A stretch of 64,000 bases of DNA from Marinomonas flavescens (GCF_004352835.1 NZ_SJSB01000003.1:248001-312000), one strand, 5' to 3'; positions 1 through 10,640 are shown, numbered from the stretch's first letter. A program made the numbers and translations. Notes: generated by a model not told the origin, from the sequence alone.

Positions 1-1766
1 ATAATCTCAGGTCGTTTATGAAATATACCATTTTTATCCATAGTAATAATGCCAGTGTTTGCAGAAAGTCGTGTGCTCTTTAACTGAACAAACAAAGGAA
101 AGCGATTAGCGAGTAAATACGCATCGGCACCTAGCGCGTGTAAGCGGCGCAAAATATTCGAGTCGCGATCAGTAGACACTTCATTTAGGGTGTTATTTTT
201 TTGTGCGATAGCGGGAATTTCTGTAAAAATAATGCGCTCTATATCACTAAAATTAATATTTTGTTCGGGCGGTGTGTCGTTTAATGTACTGCTAGACAGC
301 ATTGGAATGCTTTGAGCAAAGTAATAATCCAGCAAAGGGCGAACTTGTTTTGCTTCGCTTAGTTTGCCAACAAAATAGATATAGTCTAAATCTTGTCTTG
401 GTCTCACGACACTGTCTACTTTTTCACCAGTCCATCTTTTGATTAGAGCGATGCGTTGCTTGCTTTCATTTATTAGTAAGAGCTTTTGAACGGCGCGTTG
501 GCGATCGCTTGATGTGTTCTTATATGAAAGGTTAGCCGTTACACTAATATTGTCTTTTTGTGCGGTCTGAAGAAATTCATCACTCTGCCGTAATGCCCAG
601 GTGTCTTGGGTGCTTAAAATAGCGGCTTTTTTTGCCCCGGCTTGTTTTGCAAAACTAATTAGCTCATGTATGTCGTCTTCCGAGCTGAGTGAGAAATAAA
701 ATAGGTTCTGTACCTTGGCATTACTTTCAAGCTGATTTAACGCAATGACTGGATGTTCTAAGTTCATTTGGCTAATGCGTGCAACGTTGTTCTTTTTAAG
801 AGGGCCAATAATCACGTCGGGATTCAGTTGATTGGCTGCCGCTATGGCGTCGCTTATTTCTTTATAATCATTGGTGTTAACAATGGCGATGTCAGCACGT
901 TTATTTGTTTGGTGATAATAAGCGGAGAAGAACCCTTTAATAATCGCTTGAGAAGCGCGTTCCAGTTTGCCACTCATCGGCAACATTAATACGATTTTAG
1001 TTGGCGGGGTTTCACCTAATTTTGCAATAATTTGGAAGTCCAATGGCGGGTTAATTGCAGCTGGGTGTTCTGGGTGTTGGCCTTGCCATTGTTGAAACTG
1101 TACAAGTTGTTGCTCTATGGAAAGCGTTTGGTTGCGTAAAATATTACTGATAGTGAGCCAGCCGTTGAGGTTGGGTAGGTTGGCTTGCTTCAGTTCTAGT
1201 ACTTGCGTATCTGTCAGATTTTGGATCGATGTCCATAGCTGAGCTTGATTAAGCTTTTTGTTATCCCCAGTTAAAGTGTCGTCCAGAGAAAGGCGTAGCT
1301 TTATGGCTTCTGACCAATTGCCAGTGTGTTCAAAAATAGTGGCTTTTGTTTCACTTATTTGTATTTGGTTTTCAGTTTCATTAGCGGATGGTAGTGCTTC
1401 AGCTTGGGCTAATAAATCCATTGCACTCATTGGATCATCGCGCTTCGCTGCAATAAGTGATGCTAGTAACAATGCTTTAAACTGTATGCGTGAAGGCGTA
1501 GTTAATATTTTATCACCTAGTGCGTCTCGGGCTTTTAGGTAATCGCCATCTTTATAGCTTTGTAGGGCATTGTCATAAGCGTCTGTTAATTCTTTTGGCG
1601 CTTTATAGGGGTGATAAATACTGTCAGGCGCTCCACTTTCTTGGCTTCCAGGTGGTGCGTACTGAGGTGAATTGTCCTGAGATCTATTTAAATTCGTCGA
1701 GCTACAAGCACTTAGCAGCAATGCACAGACGGTTAATGATATGATGCGGAGATTAATTAGGCTCAT
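1..1766 (-). CDS. lpoA: LpoA, outer-membrane lipoprotein activator of PBP1a (partial, 3' end outside window)
   Basis: The minus-strand frame starts at an ATG at 1766 and stays open to the window edge, giving about 588 codons of a family near 600-680 residues. The N-terminus is a lipoprotein signal with lipobox LLSAC (Cys about residue 20). A helical TPR-like N-terminal half follows, then a periplasmic-binding-protein-like half containing IVLMLPMSGKLERASQAI and IIGPLKKNNVARI, both typical of LpoA. In this family the lipoprotein reaches through the periplasm to stimulate the transpeptidase of PBP1a. The divergent rsmI neighbour matches the conserved yraL-yraM arrangement of enterobacteria. Function is assigned by family resemblance. 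Confidence 0.9.
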   Translation of the reverse strand, partial: MSLINLRIISLTVCALLLSACSSTNLNRSQDNSPQYAPPGSQESGAPDSIYHPYKAPKELTDAYDNALQSYKDGDYLKARDALGDKILTTPSRIQFKALLLASLIAAKRDDPMSAMDLLAQAEALPSANETENQIQISETKATIFEHTGNWSEAIKLRLSLDDTLTGDNKKLNQAQLWTSIQNLTDTQVLELKQANLPNLNGWLTISNILRNQTLSIEQQLVQFQQWQGQHPEHPAAINPPLDFQIIAKLGETPPTKIVLMLPMSGKLERASQAIIKGFFSAYYHQTNKRADIAIVNTNDYKEISDAIAAANQLNPDVIIGPLKKNNVARISQMNLEHPVIALNQLESNAKVQNLFYFSLSSEDDIHELISFAKQAGAKKAAILSTQDTWALRQSDEFLQTAQKDNISVTANLSYKNTSSDRQRAVQKLLLINESKQRIALIKRWTGEKVDSVVRPRQDLDYIYFVGKLSEAKQVRPLLDYYFAQSIPMLSSSTLNDTPPEQNINFSDIERIIFTEIPAIAQKNNTLNEVSTDRDSNILRRLHALGADAYLLANRFPLFVQLKSTRLSANTGIITMDKNGIFHKRPEI

Positions 1767-1798
1767 AAGCTCATAAAATGACAGATAAAAGAGGCAGT

Positions 1799-2659
1799 AT
1801 GGTAGCACATAGTTCAGATGATGTGAGGGGCACGCTATACATAGTTGCAACTCCGATTGGTAATCTTGATGATTTTAGTAGAAGAGCTGAAAAGATTTTA
1901 CGGGAAGTAGACTATATTGCCGCAGAAGACACGCGTCATACGCGCCGTCTATTGAATCACTTTGGTATCGAGGCGAAGCTTTTTTCGATCCACGATCATA
2001 ATGAAAAAGACAAATCCGAGTACGTCGCCAGTTTGCTCGAAGAGGGCAAAAGCGTGGCCTTAGTGTCGGATGCTGGAACGCCGCTTATTTCTGACCCAGG
2101 TTATCACATTGTCAGCTTTTTGCGGGCTCGAGGGTTAACTGTTGCGCCTGTACCAGGTGCTTGTGCTTTGATTTCTGCTTTGTGTGCCTCAGGTTTGCCG
2201 ACGGACCAATTCTTTTTTGCAGGCTTTGTACCAGCGAAGTCCAAAGCGCGTTGTGATTTGTTTGACTCATGGAAAACGCAAGCGGGAACCGTAGTATTTT
2301 ACGAATCAACCCATCGTATTTATGATTCAATTAAGGATGTTTTGAGTGTCTACGGTGACGATGCTCGACTCGTGCTTGCTCGAGAAGTTACTAAGACGTT
2401 TGAAACTTTTTTATCGGGTACGGCGGCGGAAATACTCGCGATGTTTGATGCCGATGCGAACCAAATGCGCGGCGAGTTCGTGGTAATGCTGAGTTTTACG
2501 CAAGAAAGTGGTGATGAAAAAGAACTTGAAGCCAAGCGTATTTTGGGGATCTTGTTAGAAGATTTACCGGTTAAGCAAGCCGCGGCAATGGCGGCTAAAT
2601 TAACGGGTGAGAAGAAGAATTATCTTTATAAAATGGCACTAGAAATGCAAAATACATAA
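1799..2659 (+). CDS. rsmI: 16S rRNA (cytidine-1402-2'-O)-methyltransferase RsmI
   Basis: This is a tetrapyrrole-methylase-fold SAM enzyme that 2'-O-methylates C1402 in the ribosomal decoding centre. Visible motifs are LYIVATPIGNLDD near the N-terminus, AAEDTRHTRRLL, LVSDAGTPLISDPGY and VPGACALISALCASGL. The ATG at 1799 is preferred because GAGG lies 4 nt upstream; an in-frame ATG at 1778 would add seven residues but has no ribosome-binding site. From 1799 the protein has 286 residues, normal for the family. The gene is divergent from lpoA with only 32 nt between start codons, so the promoters must overlap coding sequence. Confidence 0.95.
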   Translation: MVAHSSDDVRGTLYIVATPIGNLDDFSRRAEKILREVDYIAAEDTRHTRRLLNHFGIEAKLFSIHDHNEKDKSEYVASLLEEGKSVALVSDAGTPLISDPGYHIVSFLRARGLTVAPVPGACALISALCASGLPTDQFFFAGFVPAKSKARCDLFDSWKTQAGTVVFYESTHRIYDSIKDVLSVYGDDARLVLAREVTKTFETFLSGTAAEILAMFDADANQMRGEFVVMLSFTQESGDEKELEAKRILGILLEDLPVKQAAAMAAKLTGEKKNYLYKMALEMQNT

Positions 2660-2765
2660 TGGAATAGGTTCAAACCTTAAAAAAATCCAAGATAGAATGA
2701 GTAAATTAATTTCTGATAAAAGTGATTAATTAGAGCGATATCAATCAAACAATGGATGTATTCAT

Positions 2766-3554
2766 ATGTCATTTAAAAATAATAAAAAAAACATGGTTAA
2801 GTTTTTGTCTCTTGCCTCTTTGGTTTTGTTGGGTTCTCAGCTTGCACATGCACGCACTTGGGATCAAATTCAGCAAAGTGGCGAGCTTAAAGTAGGCATG
2901 ACAGGCGACTATTCACCGTTAACGTTTCACAGCAAAACGGGAGAATTAAAAGGCTTTGATGTCGATATGACGACACGACTAGCAAAATCAATGGGATTAA
3001 AAGTGCATTTTGTTAAGACGAGCTGGCCAACGCTGTCGGCAGATCTTGCCGCTGACAAATTTGATGTAGCGGCTGGTGGTGTAACGAAAACGCAGAAGCG
3101 TGAAAAACAATTTTATTTGTCTGATTCCGTGGCTAAAAATGGCAAAATAATTCTGACTAACTGTGCGAATACTAAGTCACTTCAAACACTAGAAGAAATC
3201 AATAAACCTAATGTTAGTGTGATTGTAAACCCAGGTGGGACGAACCAAGCCTACGTTGATTCCCATATTACAAATGCGAAGATTATTAGAACCAAAGATA
3301 ATTTTGCTAATTTACAGGGGATTCGTGAAAACACAGCCGATGTGATGATTACTGATTTGATTGAAGGTAATTATTATCAACTAAAAGAAAAAGGTGTTTT
3401 TTGTGTTTCTTCAAAACAAATATTAGCGGGCACCTCAAGTGTTAAAGCGTATATGGTCAAGAAAGATAATAAGCAATTACTTAACAAAATCAATGCTTGG
3501 CTTGAAGGCTCAGATAAAATGGCTTTAGCTAAACATTGGGGTATATCTGAGTAA
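2766..3554 (+). CDS. PheC-like periplasmic cyclohexadienyl dehydratase or amino-acid-binding protein
   Basis: The protein has 262 residues with a signal peptide cleaved after AHA (about residue 29), so it is periplasmic. The fold is a type 2 periplasmic binding protein (SBP_bac_3). The pattern VGMTGDYSPLTF, TSWPTLSADLAADKFDVAAGG, VIVNPGGTN (about 153-160) and MITDLIE (194-200) resembles Pseudomonas PheC, which converts prephenate or arogenate to phenylpyruvate or phenylalanine. The acidic residue of the TDxIE motif and the two cysteines found in PheC-like proteins are kept. PheC evolved from solute-binding proteins, so a pure binding role cannot be excluded. No transporter genes lie beside it, which favours an enzyme or an orphan binder. 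Confidence 0.7.
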   Translation: MSFKNNKKNMVKFLSLASLVLLGSQLAHARTWDQIQQSGELKVGMTGDYSPLTFHSKTGELKGFDVDMTTRLAKSMGLKVHFVKTSWPTLSADLAADKFDVAAGGVTKTQKREKQFYLSDSVAKNGKIILTNCANTKSLQTLEEINKPNVSVIVNPGGTNQAYVDSHITNAKIIRTKDNFANLQGIRENTADVMITDLIEGNYYQLKEKGVFCVSSKQILAGTSSVKAYMVKKDNKQLLNKINAWLEGSDKMALAKHWGISE

Positions 3555-3564
3555 TTAGGGCTAC

Positions 3565-3593
3565 AAAAAGAACCATTCTTATTGTTTTTTTTT
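3565..3593 (+). terminator. Weak intrinsic terminator after the PheC-like gene
   Basis: An AT-rich hairpin (arms 3565-3572 and 3576-3583, one mismatch, CCA loop) is followed by nine T residues at 3585-3593. The stem is weak but the T tract is long, and it lies 10 nt after the stop codon. Confidence 0.5.
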
Positions 3594-3658
3594 GATCGCC
3601 TGGTCGACTCTAATGTGGGCGCTGAGTGTTTACATTAGAGAAAGACTGGGTATACTCG

Positions 3659-3753
3659 TTGGCACTTGTCGGAGTGCCATTTGGCTGAGATCGCATCATT
3701 AAGTGCGGGATCCGCAGAACCTGATCGGGTTAACACCCGCGTAGGAAACAAGA
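3659..3753 (+). ncRNA. TPP riboswitch (THI element)
   Basis: The conserved thiamine-pyrophosphate aptamer signature is present: GGCTGAGATCGC at about 3683, then GAACCTGATCGGGTTAACAC starting near 3717 and GCGTAGGAAACA just after. A GGCAC/GTGCC-type P1-P2 region lies at 3661-3679. It sits about 200 nt upstream of thiC and will shut off thiamine biosynthesis when TPP is abundant. Confidence 0.95.
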
Positions 3754-3873
3754 AAGTCTCTATTTTTCTTATCTGCATCAAATGAACTCCTGTGAAGGTT
3801 GTTAATTTGATGTCGCGTTCTTTTTATCATCTTTTAATACCTCCACAGGGCTCATCTTTTTTGCGAACTAAAT

Positions 3874-3896
3874 CCCGTTAATAATGGGTATTTTTT
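3874..3896 (+). terminator. Candidate expression platform terminator of the TPP riboswitch
   Basis: CCCGTT (3874-3879) pairs with AATGGG (3883-3888, one G-U pair) around an AAT loop and is followed by TATTTTTT. It is the only hairpin with a T tract between the aptamer and thiC. An additional longer-range pairing exists between 3776-3783 and 3805-3812. The assignment as the ligand-controlled terminator is an inference. Confidence 0.45.
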
Positions 3897-3944
3897 GTCG
3901 TAATCGAGCACCCAGACAAGCAATTCTCTATTTTTTCATAGTAG

Positions 3945-5906
<1,962 letters not shown>

Positions 5907-5919
5907 GTTGAGAGATAAC

Positions 5920-7362
5920 ATGAATAAACTTCCCGTTATTTGGCAGGTTGGCGCACGTCAATCTTGCTCTGACTCGTTTGCCTTATCTGTGTCGATTGCC
6001 GAGCACTTACCGTGTGTTATGAAGTATATCGACAGTTATCAGCAAGCAGGCGCGTCCACTTACCCCTGCTCATTTGTCGAGTTCGATGACCAATGGCAAA
6101 CGCTGCTTGATCAATCTATGCCCGATGTCATTTATCTGCATGCACTGCCATCCAACGAATTGGTCGTGTGCTGCGCTAAATGGCTTCAGCATATCAAGGC
6201 GTTATTGCCGTCAGTGGTTGTGGTGCTCAATGCTGACCTTGGTAGCAATGTGAATTGTCAGCGCTTTTTGAGTGAGTTACTCGCCTGTACGGATGTCGTT
6301 CTAGCGCCGAAGCGTCAGCTTGATTGCTTAATAGATTGTCACGATACGACGTCTGTAGCAGATGTTCATACCGCGTTAGTGCCTTGGTTTGCAGTCTCTG
6401 ACGCTGTGTGGCTGTTGACCGATGAGCAGGATTCATCGGTGTGGTATGTGACGAAGCAGAAAATGTACGATTTCTCGTTTGCCTGTGACTCTGTTGCTTT
6501 AACACAGGCGCAATCCTACCGCCGAGCTTTTTCAATGGCCTGTTTTTTAGGTCATGGTTACGACGAGCTGGATGCCACTACCATGGCGCAAACCTATTTG
6601 GCCAGTGATCTTGATGGTCATGCTGGCTGGCCTAATCAAACTCAGTACTTACCGACCGTGACTGAGTTAAGCGACGGCCAAGCAGGCGCCGTCGAATCTA
6701 AAACAACCGCGAGTAGGCTAACGTTTGCCACGATCGATAAACAGAAATTTGGTTTATACCCGGTGGTCGATTCTTTAGCGTGGTTGGAATTGGTGCTAGA
6801 AAATGGCGCCACCACGGCTCAACTGCGTATTAAAGACCCTAGTACGTCGACATTAGACAGCCAAATTAAAAGTGCGGTGGCCCTTGGCCAGCGTTATCAG
6901 GCTCAGGTGTTTATTAATGACTACTGGCAAAAGGCCATTGAACATGGTGCTTTTGGTATTCATCTTGGGCAAGAAGACTTAGAGGTTGCTGACTTGGCGG
7001 CCATTAGCCAAGCAGGACTGGCGCTGGGTATCAGCACCCACGGCTATTTTGAAATTGCCAACGCGATGAAGATCAACCCCAGTTACATCGCACTGGGTCA
7101 TATTTTTCCTACGCAAACCAAAGACATGCCATCACAGCCACAAGGGCTGACACGGTTAGCGCTTTATGCTGCCTTGCTCAAAGGTGTTTATCCGACGGTT
7201 GCCATTGGCGGTATCAGTGCTGAGCGTGTGGCTCCTGTACTGAAAACAGGGGTCGACAGTGTAGCCTTGGTGACCGCGATTACGAAAGCTCTGAACCCAG
7301 AGCAAGCCACGCGCGATCTATTGTCTGTGTATCAAACCGAAAAGGCGCTTCTTGATGAGTAA
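5920..7362 (+). CDS. thiE: Thiamine phosphate synthase ThiE with a degenerate ThiD-like N-terminal domain
   Basis: The C-terminal 200 residues (from about 277, FGLYPVVDS) are a canonical ThiE TIM barrel: QLRIKDP, FINDYW, GIHLGQEDL, GISTHG, GHIFPTQTK and VAIGGI. It joins HMP-PP to the thiazole phosphate. The first 250 residues follow the order of a ThiD HMP-P kinase, but the substrate/ATP signatures are lost: the usual AGSDSxGGAGI is replaced by GARQSCSDSFAL, and the GTGCT anion hole by RRAFSMA. This looks like an inactive kinase domain of a ThiDE fusion. The ATG at 5920 (GAGAG upstream) is preferred to a TTG at 5908. Confidence 0.9.
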   Translation: MNKLPVIWQVGARQSCSDSFALSVSIAEHLPCVMKYIDSYQQAGASTYPCSFVEFDDQWQTLLDQSMPDVIYLHALPSNELVVCCAKWLQHIKALLPSVVVVLNADLGSNVNCQRFLSELLACTDVVLAPKRQLDCLIDCHDTTSVADVHTALVPWFAVSDAVWLLTDEQDSSVWYVTKQKMYDFSFACDSVALTQAQSYRRAFSMACFLGHGYDELDATTMAQTYLASDLDGHAGWPNQTQYLPTVTELSDGQAGAVESKTTASRLTFATIDKQKFGLYPVVDSLAWLELVLENGATTAQLRIKDPSTSTLDSQIKSAVALGQRYQAQVFINDYWQKAIEHGAFGIHLGQEDLEVADLAAISQAGLALGISTHGYFEIANAMKINPSYIALGHIFPTQTKDMPSQPQGLTRLALYAALLKGVYPTVAIGGISAERVAPVLKTGVDSVALVTAITKALNPEQATRDLLSVYQTEKALLDE

Positions 7363-7564
7363 CGAAATCATGCTTTATGTGAATGACAGCCCAATGTCTT
7401 GTGTTGGCAAGACGCTAGCGGATTTATTGCAACAACTTGAGAAACCGTCTCAAGGCATTGCGGTGGCGATCAATCACGCCGTGGTGCCTAAAAGCGTATG
7501 GGCCACGACCCTGCTTGAAGACAATATGAATGTGTTTATTTTTGAATCTATTGCAGGAGGTTAA
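7355..7564 (+). CDS. thiS: Sulfur carrier protein ThiS
   Basis: This is a small ubiquitin-fold carrier (69 residues) ending in the required Gly-Gly (SIAGG). The C-terminal thiocarboxylate donates sulfur to ThiG during thiazole formation. The ATG at 7355 overlaps the end of thiE by 8 nt; a TTG codon just before it and an ATG at 7370 are alternatives. The codons for Ala-Gly-Gly double as the GGAGG ribosome-binding site of thiG. ThiF, the adenylyltransferase that normally activates ThiS, is not encoded here. Confidence 0.93.
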   Translation: MSNEIMLYVNDSPMSCVGKTLADLLQQLEKPSQGIAVAINHAVVPKSVWATTLLEDNMNVFIFESIAGG

Positions 7565-7565
7565 C

Positions 7566-8342
7566 GTGTCATCTTTAATGATTGCAGGTCATGAATTTCA
7601 ATCACGATTATTTACCGGTACCGGTAAATACGCCAGCGCTGAGGCGATGATGGCATCGATCAATGCCAGTGGCAGTGAGCTGGTTACCTTGTCGTTACGT
7701 CGTATGGATTTAAAACACCAAAGTGACAATATTCTTCAGCCATTGCAGCAGCATGGCATTAAGTTACTGCCCAATACCTCAGGTGCTCGCACTGCAAAAG
7801 AGGCGGTGTTTGCCGCCCAATTGGCGCGTGAAGCATTGGAGACTAACTGGGTTAAGTTAGAGATTCATCCTGATCCTAGGTATTTAATGCCTGATGCGAT
7901 TGAAACCTTGGCCGCCGCAGAAGAGCTCGTCAAGCAGGGCTTTATAGTGATGCCCTATGTGCATGCCGATCCAGTGTTATGTAAACGTTTGGAAGAAGTC
8001 GGTTGCCAATGTGTGATGCCACTCGGGTCGCCTATTGGTTCTAATATGGGCTTGGCTAGCAAACCCTTTTTGGAAATTATTATTGAGCAGAGTCAGGTGC
8101 CCGTGATTGTGGATGCGGGTATCGGAGCACCATCGGATGCGGCCTTAGCGTTAGAAATGGGCGCCGATGCGGTGCTGGTGAATACCGCAATGGCCGTGGC
8201 GCAAGATCCTGCGCAAATGAGTTTGGCCTTTAAAATGGCGGTAGAAGCAGGGCGCTTGGCGTATGAATCTGGCTTGGGTGAAAAGCGTCAGCAGGCGCAA
8301 GCGTCTAGCCCTTTCACAGATTTTGTTGGTAGCTTGTCATGA
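7566..8342 (+). CDS. thiG: Thiazole synthase ThiG
   Basis: ThiG condenses deoxyxylulose phosphate, dehydroglycine and ThiS thiocarboxylate into the thiazole phosphate. The TIM barrel is recognisable by [44 protein letters not shown] and [12 protein letters not shown]. The GTG at 7566 is chosen because GGAGG (7556-7560) lies 5 nt upstream and the product then begins [11 protein letters not shown] as in other ThiG proteins (258 residues). The reading frame extends further upstream, but only over thiS. Confidence 0.97.
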   Translation: MSSLMIAGHEFQSRLFTGTGKYASAEAMMASINASGSELVTLSLRRMDLKHQSDNILQPLQQHGIKLLPNTSGARTAKEAVFAAQLAREALETNWVKLEIHPDPRYLMPDAIETLAAAEELVKQGFIVMPYVHADPVLCKRLEEVGCQCVMPLGSPIGSNMGLASKPFLEIIIEQSQVPVIVDAGIGAPSDAALALEMGADAVLVNTAMAVAQDPAQMSLAFKMAVEAGRLAYESGLGEKRQQAQASSPFTDFVGSLS

Positions 8343-9502
8343 GTACCGCTAAAACACTTCATATTTGCCCGCAGAGTCCTGAGGTCGAAGGGCAATTTAG
8401 TGCTGTGCTGGCCGCGCAGTCTTGGCAGCAGACCAGCCGTTTGCATGAGTCAATAAACGATCAGGACGTTAAACTTGCATTGGCTAAGAAACGCTTGGAC
8501 ATTAATGACTTCGCGGCGCTTATTTCGCCTGCTGCAGAGCCTTATTTAATGCAAATGCTGGCAAAATCGGAGCAACTGACGAAACAGCGTTTTGGTAACA
8601 CAGTGAGCTTATTTGCCCCTTTATACCTGTCGAATACCTGCGCGAATGAATGCACCTATTGTGGTTTTTCCATGAGCAATGCGATTAAGCGACTGACCTT
8701 AAACGAAGGGCATATCGCCAAAGAAATGACGGCGATCAAAGGCAAAGGTTTTGACAGTATTTTGTTGGTCACGGGAGAAACGAATAAGGTATCGATGCCG
8801 TATTTCAAGCGCATGATTCCCTTGATTAAGCCGCACTTTAGTCAGCTCTCTATGGAAGTGCAGCCGCTAGAATCTGAAGAATATAAAACCCTGCAAGGTA
8901 TTGGTTTAGATGCGGTGTTGGTCTATCAAGAAACATACCGACGACAAACCTATTTAGAGCATCATTTACGCGGAAATAAGTCCGATTTTAATTATCGTCT
9001 CGATGCCCCAGATCGCATCGGTCAGGCTGGTATTCATAAAATTGGCTTAGGTGTTTTATTAGGATTAGAAGATTGGCGTACTGACTCGATCATGATGGCT
9101 AAGCATTTACGTCATTTGCAAAAGCGCTATTGGCGCAGTCGTTTTAGCGTAGCGTTTCCTCGTATTCGTCCTTGCGCTGGTGGCATAGTGCCTAAATCAG
9201 TGATTTCTGATCGTCAGCTGGTGCAATTGATTGCGGCGTGGCGTTTATTTGATGCGGATCTTGAAATGAGTCTATCCACGCGAGAGTCGGCTGAGTTTCG
9301 AGATCATGCGGTGCGGATGGGCTTTACGACCATGAGTGCTGAATCCAAAACCCAACCAGGGGGGTATGCAGAAGACGCTCCACAAGCGTTGGAGCAATTT
9401 GAGATCAGTGATGAGCGATCGGTGGACGACATCGCAGAGATGATCCGCCGCCAAGGGCGTGAAGTCATCTGGAAAGATTGGGACCCAGCATTGAGTCATT
9501 AA
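8339..9502 (+). CDS. thiH: 2-iminoacetate synthase ThiH
   Basis: ThiH is the radical-SAM tyrosine lyase that makes dehydroglycine for ThiG, the oxygen-sensitive alternative to glycine oxidase ThiO. The CxxxCxxC cluster motif is at Cys 101, 105 and 108 ([11 protein letters not shown]). The C-terminal [10 protein letters not shown] region is typical. The protein has 387 residues, close to the E. coli enzyme. The start ATG overlaps the thiG stop by 4 nt, indicating coupled translation. Confidence 0.97.
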   Translation: MSTAKTLHICPQSPEVEGQFSAVLAAQSWQQTSRLHESINDQDVKLALAKKRLDINDFAALISPAAEPYLMQMLAKSEQLTKQRFGNTVSLFAPLYLSNTCANECTYCGFSMSNAIKRLTLNEGHIAKEMTAIKGKGFDSILLVTGETNKVSMPYFKRMIPLIKPHFSQLSMEVQPLESEEYKTLQGIGLDAVLVYQETYRRQTYLEHHLRGNKSDFNYRLDAPDRIGQAGIHKIGLGVLLGLEDWRTDSIMMAKHLRHLQKRYWRSRFSVAFPRIRPCAGGIVPKSVISDRQLVQLIAAWRLFDADLEMSLSTRESAEFRDHAVRMGFTTMSAESKTQPGGYAEDAPQALEQFEISDERSVDDIAEMIRRQGREVIWKDWDPALSH

Positions 9503-9583
9503 GTTATTGAGTCATTAAACCGTTGAGTCTGGATCATTAAGTAAAGCGTATTTTTATTCATGCTTCTGGATAGTATAGGATAG

Positions 9584-9627
9584 CCCCATGTGCAGCCATG
9601 AATCAGCGGCTGAGCATGGGGTTTTTT
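9584..9627 (+). terminator. Intrinsic terminator of the thi operon
   Basis: CCCCATG (9584-9590) pairs with CATGGGG (9615-9621), followed inside by a 2-nt internal loop and a CAGCC/GGCTG helix, then six T residues at 9622-9627. This is the strongest terminator in the region. It lies 82 nt after thiH and only 30 nt before yjbQ. Confidence 0.88.
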
Positions 9628-9656
9628 GTCTTAAATCATCATCAGCAAGGTGTACT

Positions 9657-10082
9657 ATGTGGTATCAAAAAGAGCTTACACTGCCAAGAAAGCCAAGAGG
9701 TTTTCACCTCATTACAGACGATATTATCCGCGCTATACCTGAGCTACGGACGATAAAAATCGGCTTGTGCCATGTCTTTATTCAACACACCTCTGCCTCA
9801 CTGACGATAAACGAAAACGCGGATGTTACCGTGCGCGAGGATTTCGAAAGCTATTTCAACCGGGCAGTGCGAGAAGGTGAGCCCTATTACCGTCATAATG
9901 ACGAAGGTGACGACGATTTACCCGCCCACATAAAAAGCAGTTTGCTTGGTGCAAGCGTGCAGATACCGATTAGCAATGGCCAGCTCAACATGGGTCTTTG
10001 GCAAGGCATTTATTTAGGAGAGCATCGAGACCAAGGGGGCGAACGCTCGCTTATTATTACCCTTAACGGAGAGAGGTTATGA
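9657..10082 (+). CDS. yjbQ: YjbQ family protein (UPF0047)
   Basis: From the ATG at 9657 (AAGG 7 nt upstream) the protein has 141 residues, the normal size for this family. Conserved segments are HVFIQHTSASLTINENAD, a YRHNDEGDDDLPAHIK loop, GVxIPI-like strands and GIYLGEHRDQGGERSLI. E. coli YjbQ was reported to have weak thiamine phosphate synthase activity, which makes its position just behind the thi operon suggestive. An upstream extension to 9588 would overlap the terminator and is rejected. It is translationally coupled to the next gene by a 4-nt overlap. Confidence 0.9.
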   Translation: MWYQKELTLPRKPRGFHLITDDIIRAIPELRTIKIGLCHVFIQHTSASLTINENADVTVREDFESYFNRAVREGEPYYRHNDEGDDDLPAHIKSSLLGASVQIPISNGQLNMGLWQGIYLGEHRDQGGERSLIITLNGERL

Positions 10083-10321
10083 GTAAATTAACGCTAGATG
10101 AGGCGGATAAGGTTAAGATGACTGACCAATTAAAATCTTATTTAGAACAAGAGTTTGACCTGAGTGTTGGGGCTTTTGATGTCGAATTTCTATTGGATTT
10201 CATCACTGATAATTTTTCTGCCACTTATTATAACAAAGGCCTGAGGGACGCTCAGCAAGTGATGCAAGAAAAGATGGAAACTGTTCATGATGCTCTTTAT
10301 GAACTAGAACTTCCGACGTAA
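10079..10321 (+). CDS. DUF2164 family protein
   Basis: This is an acidic 80-residue protein without signal peptide or membrane segment. The body SVGAFDVEFLLDFITDNFSATYYNKGLRDA matches the DUF2164 pattern (GxFDAExLLDFFxExIGPxYYNxGL). Its function is unknown. The ATG overlaps the yjbQ stop codon, so the two genes are very likely co-expressed. Confidence 0.85.
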   Translation: MSKLTLDEADKVKMTDQLKSYLEQEFDLSVGAFDVEFLLDFITDNFSATYYNKGLRDAQQVMQEKMETVHDALYELELPT

Positions 10322-10462
10322 TAGCCGGCTAAGTGTCTGTTATAAATAGGGTTGTTGGGTGATAAGCCACGAATAAAGAATTATTCCTGACAGCAGTCTG
10401 ACAAGATTTACTAAGCAGTTTCAGCGCACTGACATACATTGACAAAAAAACTCTTATACTGA

Positions 10463-10640
10463 ATCCATGTTGTAGGGGTTGTTCTTTGTTCCCTTTGGGC
10501 AGCCTAGGCGATGTGGAAGTAAGTGTGAAAATCTGAAGATGATGCAGGTTTTCACACCAGTAAGGATATTAGAGCTCCAATTTTTCATTGATAGTTGTTG
10601 AGTGTTGCCCCAGTTGTCAAAGGCTGGGGCTTTTTTATAT
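10463..10640 (+). ncRNA. Candidate structured small RNA
   Basis: A TATACT box at 10455-10460 precedes about 170 nt of non-coding, relatively GC-rich sequence in an otherwise AT-rich gap. It contains a perfect 9-bp stem (GTGTGAAAA 10523-10531 with TTTTCACAC 10549-10557) and ends in an intrinsic terminator. No canonical -35 box lies at the right distance. It does not resemble 6S RNA, SRP RNA or tmRNA in primary sequence. The 5' end is an estimate. Confidence 0.4.
10607..10636 (+). terminator. Intrinsic terminator (end of candidate sRNA)
   Basis: GCCCCAG (10607-10613) pairs with CTGGGGC (10624-10630), followed by six T residues. Together with its upstream flank TTGTTGAG it closely resembles the terminator at 18324-18353. 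Confidence 0.85.

Noticed and set aside
9588-9656. Longer yjbQ start upstream of 9657
   Set aside because: It would place the first 23 residues across the thi operon terminator, and no family member has this extension.
10439-10460. TTGACA followed by TATACT as a sigma-70 promoter for the candidate sRNA
   Set aside because: The spacer is only 10 bp; the next possible -35 (CTGACA) is 20 bp away. Only the -10-like box is kept as weak support.
10463-10640. Identity as 6S RNA, SRP RNA, tmRNA or a CsrB-type sponge
   Set aside because: None of the diagnostic sequences (SRP GGAAGGAAGC-type loop, tmRNA ends, 6S central bubble flanks, repeated GGA loops) could be found by eye.
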